Of a DNA stretch of 64,000 nucleotides, positions 52,879 to 64,000 are shown in pieces (within the stretch, counting starts at the first letter, position 1; the number at the start of each line of letters is the position of its first letter). The position numbers were made by a program, and so were the translations under genes. Origin of the DNA: Salinivibrio costicola subsp. costicola ATCC 33508 = LMG 11651 (lineage in GTDB: Bacteria; Pseudomonadota; Gammaproteobacteria; Enterobacterales; Vibrionaceae); contig AQOF01000015.1 of assembly GCA_000565345.1 (NCBI GenBank), forward strand, positions 1-64,000, read 5' to 3'. Below the pieces are notes generated by a model. The model ran no database searches and was not told the origin of the DNA. It saw only the letters and a list, made by a program, of their open reading frames with translations.

Positions 52879-53414
52879 GAAAGACCTGCCATTCCGTAAA
52901 GATCCGCGGTGATGCTGTGCGCCAAGTTGGCACACATTATCCCTAACCCTGCGCCCACAATAATGTCGGTCACAAAATGCACCCCCAGTAACACCCGAGA
53001 AATGCCAATAAAGCTCGCCCAAATAAATACAAGCAGCATGAGTGATGGGAAAAAGATGCTCAGCAAAGAAGCCATTAAAAAGGCACCTGCAGTGTGGCCT
53101 GATGGCATACTGTATAGGTCAGACGGCGTGATAAAGGCGGGTAGCTGCGAAGGACGTGTGCGCCGGAAACTACGTTTTAATACCCAGTAAATTGGCAGCT
53201 CAATGGTAAATGCAGTGAGCCCCGTGAGTAAAAACCAGAGCCCCACGGCTTCTTGCAGCCACCAAGCAGCTAACCCCACCACGATATAAAGAGGCCCATC
53301 GCCCGAGTGGGAAACGGCACGGGCCACTTTGGCGGTGTCAGCGCTAAAGCGATGCGATAGGCAAAGTGTCGATACCGAGTGGTCAAAGCGTTGAATCGCA
53401 GCAAAGCGTCTCAT
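52875..53414 (-). CDS. PAP2-family membrane phosphatase
   Basis: A protein of about 179 residues with five or six membrane segments and the complete type 2 phosphatidic acid phosphatase signature: KRSFRRTRP (KX6RP), PSGHT, and SRVLLGVHFVTD (SRX5HX3D). Relatives dephosphorylate phosphatidic acid, phosphatidylglycerophosphate or undecaprenyl diphosphate. I choose ATG 53414, which has GGGAGG 4 bases upstream; ATG 53450 is less likely. It is translationally coupled to the glycosyltransferase that follows, suggesting a joint lipid- or lipid-carrier-linked step (inference). Confidence 0.88.
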   Translation of the reverse strand: MRRFAAIQRFDHSVSTLCLSHRFSADTAKVARAVSHSGDGPLYIVVGLAAWWLQEAVGLWFLLTGLTAFTIELPIYWVLKRSFRRTRPSQLPAFITPSDLYSMPSGHTAGAFLMASLLSIFFPSLMLLVFIWASFIGISRVLLGVHFVTDIIVGAGLGIMCANLAHSITADLYGMAGLS

Positions 53415-53741
53415 GGTGCCTCCCAATACAGCGAGCTGATGATTAAACATTAGCCAGCCGGTGTGACAGGTCGGTGACGTTATTGGGACATCTCAATGAA
53501 TTTACTCTGCCCCGTCGCCGCTTAAGATCAGCTGTGTTGGCGTAAGTAAAATAATGCAGGGTGGACAAAGCCGCCCCAAGCCACAGCACAAAAGTCTAAC
53601 TTTTAGTGTAAAAAGCAGTTTTAATTAACCGGTTTTTCGCCTTTATATTGCGCAGAAAACGGGTTTTGTTTTTTTCAGATTGACGCTTTCCCCATCGCTC
53701 TGTTATTTCTGGTAACAGAATATTTACTGACGGACATCAGC

Positions 53742-53801
53742 ATGACACTGTTTCACCTACGCCTCATTCTCCTCCTTATCGTGACTCAGTCGCGCGGGTA
53801 G
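53742..53801 (+). CDS. leuL: leu operon leader peptide
   Basis: A 19-residue peptide, MTLFHLRLILLLIVTQSRG, with six leucines, three of them consecutive. It lies upstream of leuA, with an attenuator hairpin just after it. Ribosome stalling at the Leu codons when charged tRNA-Leu is scarce would let leuABCD be transcribed. The codons used include CTA and CTC. Confidence 0.9.
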   Translation: MTLFHLRLILLLIVTQSRG

Positions 53802-53863
53802 GTTTTGGGCAGAAAACAGTGAATGCCAAATCTCAAAAACCCGCGCCAGACGCGGTTTTTTTG
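53792..53863 (+). promoter_or_regulatory. leu attenuator: terminator and competing antiterminator pairing
   Basis: The terminator hairpin CCGCG/CGCGG (53841-53845, 53851-53855) is followed by T7. Its 5' arm lies in ACCCGCGC (53839-53846), which is perfectly complementary to GCGCGGGT (53792-53799) at the end of leuL. The two pairings exclude each other. A ribosome finishing leuL would cover GCGCGGGT and let the terminator form; a ribosome stalled on Leu codons would leave it free to pair. Confidence 0.8.
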
Positions 53864-53943
53864 TATCTAATGTCGCCAAAATAAAACATATCGCCAATTA
53901 AAGAGCCATGACGGCGGCCAGCAAACACAACAGGGAGTTACTC

Positions 53944-56600
<2,657 letters not shown>

Positions 56601-56624
56601 TCATTACCCGTAAGGATACGAGCT

Positions 56625-58046
56625 ATGTCGAATGCAAACACCCAGCAAGGCGCCAAGACCTTGTACGAAAAAATTCACCAGTCTCACGTGGTCACTGAGC
56701 AACCAGGCGAAGCGCCGCTGCTGTATATCGACCGTCACTTGGTGCATGAGGTGACCTCGCCACAAGCGTTTGACGGCCTGAGAGAGAAAGGCCGTCCGGT
56801 GCGCCAAGTGAGCAAAACCTTCGCCACCATGGATCACAATGTTTCCACCGAAACCAAAGATATTAACGCGTCAGGGGAAATGGCGCGCATCCAAATGGAA
56901 ACCTTGGCTAAAAACTGCGAAGAATTTGGCGTCACCCTGTACGACTTGAATCACCCCTACCAAGGCATTGTCCATGTGATGGGGCCCGAGTTAGGGATTA
57001 CTTTGCCTGGCAATACCATCGTCTGTGGTGATTCTCATACGGCAACTCACGGTGCTTTTGGTGCACTGGCCTTTGGTATTGGTACTTCCGAAGTCGAACA
57101 CGTACTGGCCACCCAAACGCTCAAGCAATCCCGCGCCCGCACGATGAAAATTGACGTCACGGGCAAAACCGCCCCCGGGATCACCGCCAAAGACATTGTC
57201 CTAGCGATTATCGGCCAAGTCGGTCATGCCGGCGGCACCGGACACGTGGTGGAATTTTGCGGTGACGCCATTACCGACTTGTCCATAGAAGGGCGAATGA
57301 CGGTCTGCAACATGGCGATCGAATTGGGCGCGAAAGCGGGCCTGATCGCCCCCGATGAGACCACATTTGCCTATTTAAAAGACAAGAAATTTGCTCCTAA
57401 AGGTGAACAATGGCAGCAAGCGGTCGATTTTTGGCAAACCTTGCACTCGGATGCCGATGCGCAATTTGATCGTGTCGTGACACTCGATGGCAGTCAAATT
57501 CATCATCAGGTCACCTGGGGGACCAACCCCGGCCAAGTGGTTAGTGTGCACGATAGCGTGCCGGCCCCTGAGCACATGGCAGATCCGATCGCGCGCCACT
57601 CGGCGGAACGCGCGCTGAAATACATGGGGCTAACCGCAGGCCAAGCCATAACAGATATCCAAATTGATAAAGTCTTTATTGGCTCATGCACCAACTCTCG
57701 AATTGAGGACATGCGCGCAGCCGCGGCGGTCGCCAAAGGTCGGCACGTCGCAGACAGCGTCCATGCCATGGTGGTGCCAGGCTCAGAGCAAGTGCGTGCC
57801 CAAGCAGAGCAAGAAGGGCTGGATGTGATTTTCCGCGAGGCGGGCTTTGAGTGGCGCTTACCCGGCTGCTCAATGTGCTTGGCGATGAACAACGATCGCT
57901 TAGGCCCCAAAGAGCGCTGTGCATCGACCAGCAACCGTAACTTTGAAGGCCGCCAAGGCCGTGAAGGCCGTACCCACTTGGTCAGCCCAGCCATGGCCGC
58001 TGCTGCCGCCATTGCCGGTCACTTTGTTGACGTTAACCAATTATAA
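56625..58046 (+). CDS. leuC: 3-isopropylmalate dehydratase large subunit
   Basis: With LeuD isomerises 2- to 3-isopropylmalate using a [4Fe-4S] cluster. The intact 473-residue aconitase-family protein has [20 protein letters not shown] near residue 130. The cluster cysteines are in [13 protein letters not shown] (near 348) and in GCSMCLAMN (near 408-411). The [21 protein letters not shown]-terminal motif is also present. Nine bases separate it from leuD. Confidence 0.97.
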   Translation: MSNANTQQGAKTLYEKIHQSHVVTEQPGEAPLLYIDRHLVHEVTSPQAFDGLREKGRPVRQVSKTFATMDHNVSTETKDINASGEMARIQMETLAKNCEEFGVTLYDLNHPYQGIVHVMGPELGITLPGNTIVCGDSHTATHGAFGALAFGIGTSEVEHVLATQTLKQSRARTMKIDVTGKTAPGITAKDIVLAIIGQVGHAGGTGHVVEFCGDAITDLSIEGRMTVCNMAIELGAKAGLIAPDETTFAYLKDKKFAPKGEQWQQAVDFWQTLHSDADAQFDRVVTLDGSQIHHQVTWGTNPGQVVSVHDSVPAPEHMADPIARHSAERALKYMGLTAGQAITDIQIDKVFIGSCTNSRIEDMRAAAAVAKGRHVADSVHAMVVPGSEQVRAQAEQEGLDVIFREAGFEWRLPGCSMCLAMNNDRLGPKERCASTSNRNFEGRQGREGRTHLVSPAMAAAAAIAGHFVDVNQL

Positions 58047-58055
58047 GGAGGCCTT

Positions 58056-58656
58056 ATGTCAGGCATACACACTCATACCGGCATTGTTGCCCCATTGGAT
58101 GCGGCAAACGTCGACACCGATGCGATCATCCTAAACAGTTTGTCAAAAAGTCACCCGTACTGGCTTTGGTCAGCACCTGTTTCACGATTGGCGCTTTTTA
58201 GACGATGCGGGCAAACAGCCGAACCCCGAGTTTGTGCTCAATCAAGCGCGCTACCAAGGGGCGAGCGTGTTACTCACCCGCGAAAACTTTGGCTGTGGCT
58301 CGTCACGCGAACATGCTCCTTGGGCGCTGGATGATTACGGTTTTAAAGTGATTATCGCCCCCAGTTTTGCCGATATTTTCTATGGCAACTGCATTAATAA
58401 CCAAATGGTGCCGGTGACCCTTGAAGAAGGACAAATCGATGCTTTATTTACGTATGTGGCCGAAAATGAAGGTGCGACGGTAACGCTAGATTTGCCCGCC
58501 CAAACAATCCGTGCCGGTGAACACTGCTTTAGCTTCCAGATGGATGATTTTCGCCATCATTGCTTACTCGAAGGTTTGGATAGTATCGGGCTGACGTTAC
58601 AGCACGAAGCGGAAATTTCGCGCTTTGAGCAGCAAACACCTGATTTTTTGGTGTAA
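58056..58656 (+). CDS. leuD: 3-isopropylmalate dehydratase small subunit, two frameshifts
   Basis: Swivelling-domain subunit partner of LeuC. It begins [23 protein letters not shown]. Two bases are missing close together: one near 58131 (restores the family's IIPKQF) and one near 58140 (restores [21 protein letters not shown]). The rest, [16 protein letters not shown] and [19 protein letters not shown], is intact. Corrected length is 200 residues, against 201 in E. coli. Two losses within ten bases in an otherwise intact operon suggest sequence error. Confidence 0.94.
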
Positions 58657-58674
58657 TACCATCCACTCATCTCT

Positions 58675-58725
58675 CGCCAATAAGTGCTGATTATTCCGCA
58701 TTTATTGGCGTTCCTTCCCATTTTT
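58675..58725 (+). terminator. possible terminator of the leu operon
   Basis: A 9-bp stem CGCCAATAA / TTATTGGCG (58675-58683, 58702-58710) with an 18-nt loop is followed by a pyrimidine tail containing TTTTT. The long loop makes it uncertain. Confidence 0.5.
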
Positions 58726-58800
58726 CTATCCTCAATGAAACCAACCGCTGACTCGCTTGGTCTAGTCTCAAAGAAGGTTTGATCGCATTAAGGACTGACA

Positions 58801-59592
58801 ATGCAAAAACATTTGATACTTCTGTTCGGGCTAGTGTTTCCGCTCATCAGCCAAGCCGCGCCCAAAGCGGACTACTGGGCAATATGGGATGCACATACTC
58901 CTGACATCCAAGCCACCTTCACGCATCACAGTTGGCAAGTATTACTCGATAAGTATTTACAGCCTCAGGGGCAGCACACCTTATTTAACTACGCAGCCGT
59001 CACTGAGGCCGATAAAGCGACCCTCGATCATTACATTGGCATGCTGACCAAGCGCGATCCGCGCACTCTGAGCAAAGACGAACAATACGCGTATTGGGTT
59101 AATCTCTACAACTCAGTCACCGTAAAGCTAATCTTGGACGCCTATCCAGTCAGTTCTATCACCAAACTCGGTGGACTCTTTAGCTTTGGTCCCTGGGATG
59201 ATGACGTAGTGACGGTGGCGGGCGAATCCCTCACGCTCAATGATATCGAACACCGTATTTTGCGTCCGCTGTGGCAAGATCCGCGTACCCACTATGCGGT
59301 CAATTGTGCCAGCCTTGGCTGCCCTAACCTGCAACCGCAAGCCTTTCAAGCCGACACCTTGGATGCGCAATTAGAACAAGCCGCCTACTCCTTTATTAAT
59401 AGCGACAAAGGCGTAAGTCAGCAGGGTAATCAGTGGCAGCTTTCTTCTATCTATGAGTGGTTTGAGACTGACTTTGGCGGCAGTGAACAAGGGATGATCA
59501 CCCATATCAATCAATATAGAGACATCAAGCTTCCCAAGGATGCACGCTTGGATTATGACTACGACTGGACGCTTAACCAACTCGCGGACTAA
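58801..59592 (+). CDS. exported DUF547 domain protein
   Basis: A 263-residue protein with a signal peptide (MQKHLILLFGLVFPLISQAA). The mature domain has the DUF547 pattern: FNYAAVTEADKATLDHYI, AYWVNLYNSVTVKLILD with Asn and a conserved Asp, and DPRTHYAVNCASLGCPNLQPQAF containing two conserved Cys. The fold is distantly papain/transglutaminase-like in predictions, but no activity is established. It stands alone between leuD and the thiamine riboswitch. Confidence 0.85.
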   Translation: MQKHLILLFGLVFPLISQAAPKADYWAIWDAHTPDIQATFTHHSWQVLLDKYLQPQGQHTLFNYAAVTEADKATLDHYIGMLTKRDPRTLSKDEQYAYWVNLYNSVTVKLILDAYPVSSITKLGGLFSFGPWDDDVVTVAGESLTLNDIEHRILRPLWQDPRTHYAVNCASLGCPNLQPQAFQADTLDAQLEQAAYSFINSDKGVSQQGNQWQLSSIYEWFETDFGGSEQGMITHINQYRDIKLPKDARLDYDYDWTLNQLAD

Positions 59593-59634
59593 AAGGCTTG
59601 GTGAACCCTAAGCCAATCAGTACAATAGCACCGT

Positions 59635-59735
59635 ACTCATTGGGGAGCCTCATGGCTGAGATTGCGCGCGGCGCTAAACCCATCGAACCTGATCCAGCTA
59701 ACACTGGCGTAGGGATTGAGACTTGATGTTGCCAT
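59635..59735 (+). ncRNA. TPP riboswitch (THI element) upstream of thiBPQ
   Basis: Conserved THI-box blocks are present in order: GGGGAGCC, then GGCTGAGA with its neighbour, an ACCC segment, GAACCTGATCCAGCTAACACTGGCGTAGGGA (in parts). These form the pyrimidine- and diphosphate-sensing helices. The element ends about 45 bases before the thiB start, so thiamine diphosphate probably represses translation or transcription of the uptake operon. Confidence 0.95.
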
Positions 59736-59775
59736 CAACTTGCCTCAACACCCACGCCCAACTTAGGAGCGTGCT

Positions 59776-60770
59776 GTGAAAGTTATTACCTCTGTTCTCA
59801 CTCTGGTTTCTTTATCGCTGTTATCACTCAGCGCCCGTGCCGCCGACCCTCTAACGGTCTATACCTATGATTCTTTTATCGCCGATTGGGGCGCAGGGCC
59901 AAAAATCAAAGCCGAATTTGAAAAACGCTGTGACTGCCAATTAGAGTTTGTGTCTCTTAGTGACGGTGCTGCTCTGCTTAATCGCTTACGTATCGAAGGC
60001 AATACTACCAAGGCTGATATTGTACTCGGTATGGATACTAACTTGATGAAAGAAGCTGAGCGTAGCGGCATTGTCGCCGAGCACGCGGTGAATACGGAGC
60101 GCCTGCAGGTACCCGGCGGTTGGGATAATCCCTACTTTATCCCCTACGATTACGGCTACTTTGCCTTTGTGTATGACACCACGCGTTTGCTCGACCCACC
60201 CAAAAGCTTGAAGGCTTTGATTGAGGAGCGTGACGATATCAGTGTGATTTACCAAGATCCACGCGTGTCCACAGTTGGCCAAGGCTTGATGCTGTGGATC
60301 CAAAAAGTATACGGCGATCAAAGCCAGCAGGCATGGCGCGATCTTGCCGACAACACTATTACCGTGACCAAAGGCTGGACCGAAGCGTACAACATGTTCC
60401 TCAACAAAGAGGCAGATATGGTGCTTTCATACACCTCTTCGCCCGCCTATCACCTGGTCGCTGACGATGATGACCGCTTTGCCGCCGCCATGTTTGAAGA
60501 AGGCCATTATATGCAAATTGAAGTGGCGGCGAAGTCTGCTTATACCGACCAACCAGAACGCGCCGATGCGTTTCTACAATTTATGCTCAGTGACACAGCA
60601 CAGTCTGTGATCCCAATCACGCAGTGGATGTACCCGGTCACCGATGTTAGCTTGCCTGACGCCTTCTATACGCTGAACAAACCAGAAGAGAGCCTGTTGT
60701 ACCAGCCGATGAAGTGATGGGTAACCGTCAGCAATGGGTGCGCGATTGGCAAACCGCTTTGGTTGAATAA
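59776..60770 (+). CDS. thiB: thiamine ABC transporter periplasmic binding protein, one frameshift
   Basis: Captures thiamine in the periplasm for ThiPQ. It has a signal peptide (MKVITSVLTLVSLSLLSLSARA) followed by DPLTVYTYDSFIADWGAGPKI, typical of ThiB. One G is missing near 60707; repair continues YQPDEVMGNRQQWVRDWQTALVE to the TAA at 60768-60770. Corrected length is 331 residues, against 327 in E. coli. The start is a GTG behind TAGGAG. thiP begins 5 bases later. Confidence 0.94.
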
Positions 60771-60775
60771 CGTCG

Positions 60776-62362
60776 ATGCTCAACCCTTCTCGAACCTGGC
60801 CGGGCAGTCTCGCGGCCAGCTTGGTCGTGTTATTAATTGGCAGCGCACTCTGGGCGCTGTTCTTACACAGTCAAGACTTGAAGCTGTCCGCCCTGTGGCA
60901 AGATGCTATCTGCGCCATGTCACGCTGTTTAGCTTTAAGCAGGCTACCTTATCTGTGGTGCTCAGCGTTGGGCTCGCCATTCCTGTGGCCCATGCGCTGG
61001 CTCGGCGACAATTTCCAGGGAAAGCTTGGCTACTCAAACTGTTTGCCATGACCCTGGTGCTGCCGGTATTGGTGGGCGTGTTTGGATTGGTTGCCATCTA
61101 CGGCCGTAGCGGTTGGATTGCACAAGCCTTCGCGTACTTTGATGCGGCGATGCCATTTTCTCTCTATGGCTTAAGCGGCATTTTGCTTGCGCATGTTTTC
61201 TTTAACCTGCCTTTTTCGGCCCAATTGATGGTGCAGGCCTTGGAAGGGATCCCGGCGGATCAAAGGCGCCTGGCAACCCAGCTTGGTCTAAGAGGCTGGC
61301 AACGTTTTCGCCACCTTGAATGGCCTTATCTGCGGCAAAGTCTACCCCATGTCGTCGGACTGGTATTCATGCTGTGTTTCACCAGCTTCGCCACCGTGAT
61401 GGCATTAGGCGGTGGCCCCAAAGCGACCACCATTGAATTGGCTATCTATCAAGCCATTCATTTTGATTTTGACTTACAAACCGGTGCCGCTCTGGCGCTG
61501 TGGCAAATGCTCTTGTGCGGCACCTTTGCTTTTATTGTGCAAACACTGACTCGGCCGATTGCCAACACCCCCAGCGAAGTGCAACCGCTTCCATCGGCAC
61601 TCGATAGTCGCACGGCGAAGTGTTGGGACAGTCTCTGGATTGCGCTGACTTTATTGTTGGTTCTACCACCTCTCGGGGTTGTGATCGCGCGTGGCCTTAA
61701 CCCTAGCGCGTTAATTGTGCTGAGCGACACGGCATTATGGCAAGCCACCATGCATTCACTGCTTATCGCTACCGGCGCAACCGTCTTGGCCTTCGTGTTG
61801 GCCACCTCTGTCATCTTAGCCAGTCGTCATTGGCGCTTGAACGGGCGTAAGAAACAAGCGAATGGCATTGAAACGTTAGGGGCGATGATTTTGGTGGTAC
61901 CCAGTATTGTCCTCAGTACCGGGCTTTTTTTACTGTTTCGCCAGTTTAGCGATGTATTCAGCTTGGCGCTGTGGTTGGTGATGGCCGTGAACGCCTGATG
62001 GCGTTGCCCTATTTAATAAAAGTACTGAGCGCGCCCGCCTATCAACTTGCCCAGTCCTATCACAATCTTTGCGCTACCTTGGGGCTAAAAGGTGTCAACC
62101 GTCTACGTCTTATCGAATGGCAGTGTTTACGCGCCCGATCGCGCGCGGCGTGGCGGTAAGTTTTGTGTTATCGATGGGCGATCTTAGTGCGATCGCACTT
62201 TTTGGTAGCCAAAATTTTCAAACCCTGCCGCTCTATTTGTTTCGCTTGATGGGGAGCTACCAAATGGACGCAGGCGCTGCCGCTGCCATGCTATTACTGC
62301 TTACCAGTTTGGGTTGCTATGCCCTAATCACTCGTCTGATCCAATGGAGACACGCATGCTGA
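60776..62362 (+). CDS. thiP: thiamine ABC transporter permease, three frameshifts
   Basis: A fused two-domain inner-membrane permease with about 12 helices. The first domain has FFNLPFSAQLMVQALEGIPADQRRLATQLG (EAA loop); the second has the matching LATLGLKG-type loop. Missing bases near 60906 (LWQDAYLRHVTLFSF), 61995 (MAVNALMALPYLIKVL) and 62134 (CLRAPIARGVAVSFVLSMGD) split the frame. Corrected length is 529 residues, against 536 in E. coli. The start is ATG 60776. The stop overlaps the thiQ start by 7 bases. Confidence 0.93.
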
Positions 62363-63054
62363 CGCTTTCCAATGTCCACTATCGTTACCAGCAAGATTGG
62401 ATGATCTTTGATGCCCAAATAGCCCCTGGAGAAATTGTGGCCGTGCTCGGGCCCAGCGGAGCAGGCAAAAGCACCTTATTATCACTGATTGCTGGGCTGA
62501 TCGCGCCAGATAGTGGCGAGATCACTATTGATGGCAAGCCCGTCACCACGACACCCGCCCACCAGCGGCCACTGTCTATTTTGTTTCAAGAGCACAACGT
62601 ATTTACCCATTTGTCAGTATTCGACAACATGGCAATTGGCTTGTCTCCCTCGCTTAAACTCACGGCCACACAGCAAGAGGCCGTGCGCCATGCTGCACAC
62701 GCGGTAGGGTTGACCGATTATTTATCTCGTCTACCCAGCCAACTATCGGGCGGCCAACGCCAACGCATCGCCTTGGGGAGAAGCATCGCACGCAACCAGC
62801 CTTTATTACTGCTCGATGAACCCTTTTCGGCACTTGATCCGGCGCTAAAACAAGACATGTTAGCCTTGGTCAAACGTACCGCTCAAGAACAAGGCACGAC
62901 GGTGGTGATGGTCACTCACCATCCAGACGATGCACAAGCGATCGCCAATCAATTTATCTATCTCGATAATGGCCGAATCCAACTTCACGATCCGGTTGAT
63001 ACGCTCAAGACACCGCCAGCCATCATGCGTGATTATATCGGTGTCACGGCGTAA
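62356..63054 (+). CDS. thiQ: thiamine ABC transporter ATP-binding protein
   Basis: ATPase driving thiamine uptake. The intact 232-residue protein has Walker A GPSGAGKST (near residue 33), Q-loop LFQEHNVF, signature LSGGQRQRIALG, Walker B LLLLDEPFSALD and the switch His in VTHHPDD. The start is ATG 62356 (MLTLSNVHYRYQQDW), overlapping thiP, which suggests coupled translation. Confidence 0.95.
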   Translation: MLTLSNVHYRYQQDWMIFDAQIAPGEIVAVLGPSGAGKSTLLSLIAGLIAPDSGEITIDGKPVTTTPAHQRPLSILFQEHNVFTHLSVFDNMAIGLSPSLKLTATQQEAVRHAAHAVGLTDYLSRLPSQLSGGQRQRIALGRSIARNQPLLLLDEPFSALDPALKQDMLALVKRTAQEQGTTVVMVTHHPDDAQAIANQFIYLDNGRIQLHDPVDTLKTPPAIMRDYIGVTA

Positions 63055-63062
63055 CCCCATCA

Positions 63063-63084
63063 GTGGCGGCATAGAGGCCGCCAC
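63063..63084. terminator. hairpin between convergent thiQ and phoH
   Basis: A perfect 8-bp stem GTGGCGGC / GCCGCCAC with a 6-nt loop. No T-run follows on either strand, so terminator activity is uncertain. Confidence 0.4.
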
Positions 63085-63092
63085 CTTGATGG

Positions 63093-64000
63093 TTAAAGGT
63101 TCTCTTCGGCAAATTCAGCCAGCCGGCTTCGCACCACACCATTGAGGTACACGCACGCACTGCCTTCAAAGTTTTTAAACCGCTCAACAATGTAAGTCAG
63201 TCCCGATGTTACAGGTGTCAAATAAGAAGAGTCGATTTGCGCTAAGTTCCCCGAGCACACTAACTTAGTCCCCTCCCCACAACGGGTGATAATGGTTTTA
63301 AGCTGAGAGGCGGTCAGGTTTTGGCACTCATCCAAAATCACAAACGCGTTTTGAATCGAGCGCCCGCGCATAAAGTTAATCGATTTAAACTGCAGATTCG
63401 CTTTTTCCATAATGTAGCGCATCGAACCGTCGGTGCATTCATCATTCATGTGTAACGCTTCGAGGGTATCGGTCACTGCGCCGAGCCATGGCAGCATTTT
63501 CTCTTCTTCTGTCCCCGGGAGAAAACCAATCGACTCGCCAATATCTGGCGTGTTACGGGTAACGATAATCTTATCGTACATGCCCTTTTCTACCACTAAC
63601 TCTAATGCCGCAGCCATGGCTAAAATCGTTTTCCCACAGCCTGCAGGCCCTGTCAGAATGGTTAAATCAATCGTGGGATCAAGCAACGCATCCATTGCCA
63701 TGCCTTGGTAGATATTTTTCGGTTTAACATCCCAAGCAGCACGGTGCATTAATCGCTCTCGACTGAGATCTTTGATGATCGCTTTATCACCATCAATGGC
63801 TTGCACTCGTGCGGCGAAGTCGTCACTTTCATCCAATAAGTACTGGTTCACAAAAGGCGTTTCTAATAGCTCAGCCGGTAATGTGTGGCGTGTTTCGGAG
63901 CCATAGGCCTGGCTGTCGCATTGCCCCACTTTATCCCAAAAACTGCCCGCACATTGATGGAAGCCTTTGGTGAGCAACCGAACATCATCAATCAGTTGGT
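63093..64000 (-). CDS. PhoH-like ATPase (5' end beyond the window)
   Basis: The C-terminal ~300 residues of a PhoH family protein; the frame is open to base 64000 on the minus strand, so the N-terminus, where a PIN-type nuclease domain is usual in long PhoH proteins, is outside the window. It shows Walker A GPAGCGKT, Walker B VILDECQN, the TRNTPDIGESIGFLPGTEEEK segment and CSGNLAQID. Length and sequence match the longer PhoH2/YlaK-type. Such proteins are proposed RNA helicase/nucleases; the role here is not known. Confidence 0.92.
   Translation of the reverse strand, partial: QLIDDVRLLTKGFHQCAGSFWDKVGQCDSQAYGSETRHTLPAELLETPFVNQYLLDESDDFAARVQAIDGDKAIIKDLSRERLMHRAAWDVKPKNIYQGMAMDALLDPTIDLTILTGPAGCGKTILAMAAALELVVEKGMYDKIIVTRNTPDIGESIGFLPGTEEEKMLPWLGAVTDTLEALHMNDECTDGSMRYIMEKANLQFKSINFMRGRSIQNAFVILDECQNLTASQLKTIITRCGEGTKLVCSGNLAQIDSSYLTPVTSGLTYIVERFKNFEGSACVYLNGVVRSRLAEFAEENL

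Noticed and set aside
52879..53022. N-terminal extension of the glycosyltransferase
   Set aside because: It lies within the PAP2 gene in another frame; the family motif begins at the ATG at 52878.

Overview
The window reads as chromosomal DNA of a marine or halophilic gammaproteobacterium, most likely a member of the Vibrionaceae. This rests on gene order and protein similarity recalled from memory, not on a search. The runs parE-yqiA-cpdA-yqiB-nudF-tolC and hldE/lpxL-glnE-ygiF-ygiM-cca follow the enterobacterial/vibrio backbone. The leu/ilv neighbourhood, with an MJ1255/VC2487-type glycosyltransferase, looks vibrio-like. I see no prophage, insertion sequence, integron or CRISPR array.

Layout. 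1-402: 5' end of a 16S rRNA gene (minus strand) with its boxA leader and promoter. 0.5-3.3 kb: a small membrane protein, a MocR-type regulator, tRNA-Leu(CAA) and an RDD protein. 3.7-10.1 kb: an arginine deiminase island (YfcC/ArcD-type antiporter, arcA, arcC, arcB, an ArgR-family regulator, ridA). 10.2-18.5 kb (minus): idi, plsC, parC, parE, yqiA, cpdA, yqiB, nudF. 18.8-33.7 kb: tolC, hldE, lpxL, glnE, a chemoreceptor, the CYTH/CHAD triphosphatase ygiF, a Pit phosphate transporter with its DUF47 partner, ygiM and cca. 33.7-38.9 kb (minus): the SOS mutasome imuA-imuB-dnaE2 behind a perfect LexA box. 39.0-42.7 kb: a membrane diguanylate cyclase, pykF and two small candidate genes. 42.8-47.1 kb: treR-treB-treC with two operator-like sites. 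47.2-53.4 kb (minus): ilvIH, an acyl-CoA ligase and a glycosyltransferase/PAP2 pair. 53.7-58.7 kb: leuLABCD with an attenuator. 58.8-63.1 kb: a DUF547 protein and the riboswitch-controlled thiBPQ thiamine transporter. 63.1-64.0 kb: the 3' part of a phoH-type gene (minus).

The genes are mostly core metabolism and housekeeping: arginine fermentation, branched-chain amino acid synthesis, trehalose uptake, thiamine uptake, phosphate handling, lipid A synthesis, topoisomerase IV and SOS mutagenesis.

A striking technical feature is the number of broken reading frames. About 30 single-base lesions hit at least 17 genes, including normally essential ones (parC, hldE, cca) and whole biosynthetic pathways. 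Nearly all are one base lost from a short run, and correcting them restores proteins of normal family length. I therefore read them as sequence errors rather than gene decay, and annotate these loci as CDS spanning all fragments.

I did not find a convincing entirely new system. The best candidates for follow-up are the coupled glycosyltransferase/PAP2 pair sitting where leuO is found in E. coli, the MocR/small-membrane-protein pair with direct repeats, an AT-rich small ORF head-to-head with the diguanylate cyclase, and an alanine at the quinolone-determining Ser80 position of ParC.
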